A stretch of 46,555 nucleotides of DNA from Amanita rubescens. Taxonomy: Eukaryota > Basidiomycota > Agaricomycetes > Agaricales > Amanitaceae. The notes below the pieces were generated by a model. The model did not search any database, was not told the DNA's origin, and worked only from the letters and a program-made list of their open reading frames with translations. Positions 41,569-46,555 of the stretch are shown in pieces. The stretch is from positions 1 to 46,555 of the forward strand of contig WION01000411.1 in NCBI GenBank assembly GCA_015039365.1, read 5' to 3'. Each line of letters begins with the position of its first letter. The first letter of the stretch is position 1. The translations under genes and the position numbers were made by a program.

Positions 41569-41973
41569 GGGAGCAGAAGATATCCATCTATATCAGACTG
41601 GATGGGCACAATGAATGAAGAAACAGATAAAAGCTGCACAATCTGCAGTGAACAGCTTCTCATTGTTAAAGATTTTGCATTTCCTCTACCTTTTATAGCT
41701 TTAGACTTCTCAGGACAAACAATGCAAATTGATGCTACTTTCACTATATCCATTAACAATGCTGAAACTTCTTATAAACTATGTGGGATTATATACTTTG
41801 GAGATGCACATTATACTGCACGTGTAATAACTGATAATGGTATGGTATGGTTCCATGATGGCATTGCAACTTGTCAGAACTTGATTTATGAAGGGATGTT
41901 AAACACCCTTCAAGTTTCATTAAAAGATTGCAAAGGCAAAGCTGCACTTACAGCTATTTATGTTAGGTGTTGA
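41569..41973 (+). pseudogene. Ubiquitin-specific-protease-like C-terminal fragment
   Basis: The open frame starts at ATG 41386, but the protein-like part begins around 41569 (RYPSISDWMGTMNEETDK). It has CTICSEQL, then LPFIALDFSGQTMQIDATF, and a YKLCGIIYFGDAHYTARVIT-type strand-loop-strand with a His followed by MVWFHDGIA. This resembles the catalytic His region of C19 ubiquitin proteases (GHYTAYV, then W..FDD). It ends TAIYVRC and TGA. The Cys-box half is absent; upstream sequence is unrelated hairpin-rich DNA, so the gene is truncated, probably by rearrangement. Family call is by motif pattern only. Confidence 0.45.
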
Positions 41974-42067
41974 ATTTAGGTCAATAGTTGAAAGAACATG
42001 AAACTAAGTGGCAACTGAGATTTATTTATTATTAATCAAAATTAAATGTAAAAAATTGGCCTCAGAT

Positions 42068-43549
42068 TAGCAATGCCGAAGTTCGGTTCAGTCCGGTTCT
42101 TCAGCCTCTTGGCCAGAACCGGAACCAGAACTGCAGCGAGGTATCTAGGACTGAACCAGAACCTGGACTGAACTGACAGAACCAGTTCTTCCAGTTCAGT
42201 TCCGGTTCAGTTCCAGTTTGAACCGAGAACAGGCATTTCATTTCATCACCAGGGATCATAGAGATAAAGCCTAGGAGACAGCTCCCTGACCATAGAAGAT
42301 GGCAAAGCCAGAGATTGAGTGGAAATGAGACTGAGAGGCCCCGGCAGTCAGTGTTCGAGTCGGCGTGTAGTTGAGAGTCTCAGCCTTTGAGGATTAGTCA
42401 CCAAAGGCAAACGAGGGGGTGGTGTGTCAGTAGGTTGAAATTGGGTATCATGAGGCTTACCGGACGAGTAGAAACATGAGAAGGGGTGTGAAAAGGCATG
42501 GTAGGGTGCAATTGAAATTGCTGAAAAATGTGTTGAAATCGTCCTTGTCGTGGTTGCTATCATCTTGTAGTCATCGGGTGTGTGTTGGGGACATGTTAAG
42601 AACCTATCCTAGGCTTTGGGAGTGTGCTGGATGTCGTAGGCAAGTGCTAAAGTGAAGGTAAAGAGAAAGCCAAAGAGAGAGTAAGAGAGAACCAAATAGA
42701 GGTCACATCACTTGTCACATATACGACACGGCTCGACGAGCGTGCGCTAAAATAACCTTTTCTCCACTCAGCACATCGTGGGTCTCATCAGCGTCGAGGA
42801 TTTTGTCGGGGAAATGATCGTGCTCTCCGAGAACGACCTTGCTGCTTGGCCTGGATGAACAAGCATGGAAAGCCAGCACAGGGGGACAGAATGTGGAAGT
42901 GCCATTGTCAGCAATATGATTGTACGGATCATCATAATCCAGAACCGAGTTTGAATGAGAGTCGCAAAAACCGTGAGCACCAGAAGTGAGGCTTGGGATA
43001 GGTGGCTCAGAGAACATGTTGGACCAATGTGTGACAGCCGCAATGGCATGTCAAATCAAAAATCCAAAAGAAAGAGAAAAGTTGATGTCTCCTTTAACAC
43101 GAGAGCCTAATGTTTTAAAACATTTTCCTTTCGACGCGTCGGGGCCACGTCATCTTGGATTTGTGACAATGGAAGGATCACCTAGCCTTCCGTTTTGGGC
43201 CCCAGATGCAAACATATGTGGTGACTTGGAGCACTACAAAAGTGCAGTAGCTCATTTTTAAATGCAAACCTTCTACTGCTTTTTTGGCCGTGCCATAATT
43301 ATTCCAATGTACTTCAAATACATGCATAATACATATATGTATAGTCTACATTGTCCCTGCCACTCAGTGTATCAGTTCGCAGTTCGAACCGGTTCTGCAT
43401 CAGTTCGGAATCCTGGCCGAAATCCTGGACTGAGAACTGAACCCGATGCCCAAGTCCTGAACCAGAACCAGAATGGAACTGAACCCTCAGTTCAGTTCAG
43501 CCAGTTCAGGTTCGAACCATGGTTCTCGAACTGAACTTCGGCATCGCTA
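42068..43549. mobile_element. hAT-like non-autonomous element, 1.48 kb
   Basis: Ends TAGCAATGCCGAAGTTC (42068) and inverted TAGCGATGCCGAAGTTC (to 43549). Flanked by the 8-bp duplication CCTCAGAT/CCTCGGAT (42060-42067 and 43550-43557), one mismatch. About 150 bp at each end is packed with GGTTCAG/CTGAACC and GAACCGG motifs in both orientations. No transposase; the interior (about 42240-43370) is unrelated to the ends and partly protein-like. Confidence 0.8.
42715..43017 (-). pseudogene. Possible captured gene fragment inside the hAT-like element
   Basis: A 100-codon minus-strand frame (SEPPIPSLTSGAHGFCDS, NHIADNGTSTFCPPVLAFH, EHDHFPDKILDADETHDVL) has ordinary protein-like composition. A plus-strand frame (42986-43261) overlaps its end. 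Neither is recognised; it might be host sequence picked up by the element. Confidence 0.3.
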
Positions 43550-43589
43550 CCTCGGATCTGCCACTTGGTGGCCCACATATTCAAGTATA

Positions 43590-43790
43590 GTATGGCAAGG
43601 TCCCAACTATATGGTATACCCTTGGGCCCAAACCCGGGGGTATCTTCACACCCTCCGACCCTTTGGATACCCCCGGGTATTTGGGGGGTAAACCCTTCAC
43701 CCTCATCCGAGGGTAGGGGTTTCCAAGGGTAAGGGTAGGGGTCCGGGCTTAAAAACCCAGGGGTTACCCCTGCCATTTACTAATGTCAAG
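43590..43790. repeat. GGGTA/TACCC-rich dyad cluster
   Basis: Dense runs of GGGTA and TACCC on both strands with palindromes such as TACCCCCGGGTA (around 43669-43680) and AGGGTAAGGGTAGGGG. It resembles the subterminal dyads of the other hAT-like elements here, but I cannot define ends or a target duplication. Not telomeric: no regular unit. Confidence 0.45.
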
Positions 43791-44257
43791 GCACCCAGGG
43801 GTTCACCCAGGCCAATCCCTATGCCTGGGGCACCTCAATGTGTGTGTTAATGCCTGAAAGTTGCAAAGTAACATTTATGCTTCAGAGACTTTATTGAAGG
43901 AAGCCCCAAAATGCCAGAAATGCCTCTAATTAGGCTGCTAGGCATGGAGACTTGATGCAAGTTCACCTCTAATTAGACTTGTTTAGGTGGAGGAACAGGT
44001 GCTATAGGACTCTTGTCATATGGGGAGGGTAAAGTATTGGGTATATTGTAAGAGGTTGTAACGCCAGGAGTGTCCACAAGTGACAAGAGTGCCATCCCCA
44101 GACTGCCAGTTGAGGTATACACATGTACATGACAAAATTTAGAGCATATGAGATTGACAAAATAATAGAAATATTCATAGCAAGAATGCACTCTCAGCAC
44201 ATCTCTAGAACACAGAAAGTCCCACAAGTAAAGAAATCGAATACATGACAACTTCCC
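43791..44257. other. Intergenic, nothing recognised
   Basis: No ORF with similarity; it contains two CTCTAATTAG boxes (about 43925 and 43970) like the tips of the fold-back arms. Probably the 3' flank of the TFIIF-beta gene. Confidence 0.4.
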
Positions 44258-45395
44258 TCATGACACTTCCTCCATGTCCTCATCCTCCTCATCTTCGTCT
44301 TCATCCTCAGCCTCATCAACACTTTCCATTTTAACATCACTCATACTCCGACTCTCAATTATTCGATCTGCATCACCCTTGAAATTGTCCTTCAATTCCC
44401 ATAATCCATTGTACTCTCCACTCCGATGCAAAAATGCAACCTCTGAGAGGACTTCTTTGAGATATGCCTCAGGTTGTTGAGTCTTTTCTCTAAGCGCTTT
44501 GATTCCCCACCGCGCTGGGTCTCTGAAAAGTGAAAAGATCTGGTCCAGAAGCTGGTTGCGTGGCATACGAGCCATGCGCTCGAAAGCACCTTTTGCCGGC
44601 TTGGGTTTGGTTTTCTTCAACGATCCGTGAGTGGCGGTTGACAAGATAAAAGTGAACACGCACGATGAGATCCCCAAAAGCTCCTCCCGCACCCACTCCG
44701 ACACCGCTACTTAACCTATTCACGCCGCCTCGTCCGCCAGGAACGCCCGCATCCTCAATCATCCTAATCTGTCTCGTCGGCGTGTTATACTTCTTATGCC
44801 TCTCTCTCATCTGTTTTCGGTAGCTTGCACTGAACATGGGTCGTAAATTACATTCGTGTTTAATTCTGCCTGTGAGAATGGTTGTGCGGGCGCGAGTGTT
44901 GGTCGTGAGCGCAGCCGAGGTAGCAGACACGGACAAGGAGGGGTCCTTGGGCCGCTCAGCCACGACGATTTGGTTCTCCACCGAGTCGTTCACCATCTCT
45001 AGCTCGTAAGTGGTGGGTTGGTCTGAAGGCATGGGTTCTGGAGTAGCAGTAGGCGTGGTGCTGGACGAAGACGGACCCGGTGGCAGGAATAGAATAATTC
45101 GTGGTTTCTTCGTGTGTGGATTGACGTCGTTAGTGTACACGCGGATGGTGGCAAGGTGAACATCATCAGCTTCGATAGCTGACCACCGTTCCATGAGGAA
45201 TCTGGGTATCTAGTCCAAAATGCTCTGCCTTTTTTGTGCGGGCGAGACTACGGTGCCACTGACCTTGACCATCCAAACTCTGCCGTTCCCCTGGTCCAGC
45301 ATGAGGTGCTCGTCTGGGTCAGGTTGGGAGTCTTCATCGTTGCCTCCGAGCTCGGCTTCGAAGGGCTTCTTCTCCTCGTCGTCGACGTCGTTCAT
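44258..45395 (-). CDS. TFG2: Transcription initiation factor IIF subunit beta (RAP30/Tfg2)
   Basis: TFIIF beta binds RNA polymerase II with the alpha subunit and helps load it at promoters. Three exons: 45395-45264, 45209-44664 and 44614-44258, with introns of 54 and 49 bp (GT-AG), giving 344 residues. Start ATG 45395 (MNDVDDEEKKPFEAELGG). The N-terminal dimerisation barrel includes VWMVK then IPRFLMERW across intron 1 and VHLATIRVY. The GRIKHECNLRPMFSASYRK block is diagnostic of the linker. After intron 2 (GDLI/KTKP) comes the winged helix: FERMARMPRNQLLDQIFSLF, ALREKTQQPEAYLKEVL, LHRSGEYNGLWELK. It ends in an acidic tail (EDEDEDEEDEDMEEVS). Domains are complete and the length is normal, so it is probably functional. 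Divergent from the DUF1275 gene. Confidence 0.93.
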
Positions 45396-45523
45396 GGTGA
45401 GGCGGTGGTCCGGCGTGAGTCCGCCGCGGCAAATGCCGAACATCGGCCGGGAATCGGGATCCCGCTCTTCCCGTTCCGAGACGGTATTTTGACGCTGAGC
45501 CACATTCAACCTCGGACTTCACG
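45396..45523. promoter_or_regulatory. Shared intergenic region of TFIIF-beta and DUF1275 genes
   Basis: 128 bp separate the two start codons on opposite strands, so promoters and 5' UTRs must overlap. GC-rich, no clear TATA box. Confidence 0.5.
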
Positions 45524-46507
45524 ATGTCCAGCGGCGCGCCCAAAGTCCTCGACTCCGAGCGCGGCGTCGATCAGCCCAAATCTTCCTCAATCTGGGTCCA
45601 TCTCATGGCCGAGGTCGATCCCGCTCTATGCACGGGCCCTCTGGCCGCCTATTGCTTCATGAGCGGCCTCATGTTCGTAATTTTACTCTAGAGCCCAATT
45701 CAAACTTTACCTAAAGTCGTCACAGCGGTGTCGTATCGTTTTCTGCTATTTTCATCTGGTGTGGGTTCCAAACAGGCAATTTTGCCCAGGCTAGTCCATA
45801 TCAGTGATCCCATTTTATCCCGGGCCCTCAACTCTTTCTTCCACACATTAGCTGGCTATTGCAATTGCTCGTCTCTTTGGAAAGCCACAAGATCTTTCAT
45901 TTCACCTCCCTGATCAGCAAGCTCTTACATCACTTATCACATTCAACGCTGGTGCCTTTATCGGCCGTATTGGGGACCACATAGGCCCTCGTAGACGGAT
46001 ATGGCTTATGATCGGTACCTTCGCTCAAGCTCTCCTCCTCATGGCCTCTTCTATCTGTCTATGGAAGAGCGGTGAATCTAGTGTGGCCAACGCTCGGGAT
46101 GTTCCAACCTGGACAAATGCCCTTTCGTTCGTAAGCCTCGGATTCATGAGCGCCAGTTTAGGATTACAAGGCATATTAGCCAAAAGACTGAACACCCAAT
46201 TTGGTACCACTAGTGTGTATCACGATAGCCATCATCGCTTGTTTTTAATTCTAAACTGACAACATATGCAGTTGTCCTAACGACAGTATGGGTTGAGCTA
46301 ACCAACGATCCCAAGCTGTTCAATATAAGGAACAGCGTTAAATCTCGAGATCATAGGCTTATTGCTGTAGTCTCACTATTTATCGGTGGATTCACCGGAC
46401 GTTCAATTTTGGAATATGCCGGTGCGCCAGCTGCGCTGGGTGTTGGAGTGGCTATTCGCGTGTTGGCGACATTATCATGGCTTTACGTGCCAGAAAAGAA
46501 CTTGTAG
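45524..46507 (+). CDS. DUF1275 (YoaK-like) integral membrane protein
   Basis: Four exons: 45524-45672, 45726-45789, 45852-46212 and 46272-46507, with introns of 53, 62 and 59 bp, giving 269 residues. The family is multi-pass and of uncertain, possibly transport, function. Start MSSGAPKVLD; first membrane segment CTGPLAAYCFMSGLI. Across intron 1 comes VVSFSAIFIWCGFQTGNFAQ (the conserved F-x-T/S-G-N block), and across intron 2 LAIAIARLFG. Exon 3 has SLITFNAGAFIGRIGD, GTFAQALLLMASSICLW, and SFVSLGFMSASLGLQGIL then KRLNTQFGTT. Exon 4 has VLTTVWVELTNDPKLF, AVVSLFIGGFTGRSI and VGVAIRVLATLSWLYVP. Intron 2 starts with GC instead of GT. Splice phases keep the frame open throughout, and the protein appears intact. 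Confidence 0.88.
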
Positions 46508-46555
46508 TTTATGATGCCAACAATAGATTAGATTAGATGGTTCAACTGCCTCACA

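Noticed and set aside
43590..43790. GGGTA-rich stretch as an interstitial telomere
   Set aside because: No regular TTAGGG-type unit; both strands carry the motif as palindromes, as in hAT-like subterminal dyads.
44274..44480. Plus-strand frame beginning with a long serine run
   Set aside because: It is the antisense of the acidic Glu/Asp tail of the TFIIF-beta gene.

Overview
The window looks like a stretch of a filamentous basidiomycete (Agaricomycete) nuclear genome that is dominated by nested transposable elements. Evidence: introns of about 47-62 bp; a C-terminally conserved TFIIF beta subunit beside a fungal DUF1275 membrane protein; a Helitron-associated DUF6570 protein fragment; a chromodomain-carrying Ty3/gypsy element; and a multi-exon gene family that I recall as abundant in Agaricomycetes. 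All family names here are recalled from knowledge, with no database search. Only the two genes at the right edge (44.2-46.5 kb) look like intact host genes.

Layout. 1.0-4.1 kb: a Tc1/mariner-like element with ~70 bp inverted ends (CAGCTG...), a broken transposase at one end and a decayed second gene running in from the other. 4.66-5.04, 7.44-7.82 and 11.41-11.79 kb: three copies of one ~377 bp solo LTR, each with its own perfect 5-bp target duplication. 5.4-9.3 kb: a wrecked Ty1/copia element on the minus strand. 9.36-12.91 kb: a second Tc1/mariner-like element, inserted exactly at a TA inside another copy of the same LTR. It carries a transposase pseudogene (plus strand) and, converging on it, a multi-exon non-transposase gene (minus strand). 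13.2-13.85 kb: a second, plus-strand copy of the copia 3' region, split by a 7.8-kb LTR element (13.85-21.64 kb, TSD cacat). That element has a gag-like ORF, no recognisable pol, and about 4.7 kb of AT-rich non-coding DNA packed with short perfect hairpins.

21.7-24.85 kb: decayed sequence without a confident gene. 24.85-33.94 kb: a small hAT-like non-autonomous element (8-bp TSD ggtgtcca) split by a young full-length Ty3/gypsy chromovirus (24.90-33.21 kb, TSD accgg). The gypsy element has an apparent Tf1/sushi-type self-priming signal, an almost AUG-free 1-kb leader, gag, pol with RT/RNase H/integrase/chromodomain, and an extra third ORF abutting pol. 35.29-41.04 kb: a hAT-like fold-back element with ~1-kb inverted arms, one arm split by a Helitron gene fragment. 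41.0-42.0 kb: a hairpin-rich segment joined to a ubiquitin-protease-like C-terminal fragment. 42.07-43.55 kb: a third hAT-like element. 44.26-46.51 kb: divergent TFIIF-beta and DUF1275 genes sharing a 128-bp intergenic region.

The points most worth attention are (i) two independent Tc1/mariner-like elements with the same tail-to-tail two-gene layout, where the second gene is a non-transposase protein; (ii) the hairpin-packed interior of the gag-only LTR element; and (iii) the unusual expression architecture of the gypsy element (self-priming, AUG-poor leader, frame changes at TTTTTGA, third ORF starting at TGAATG).
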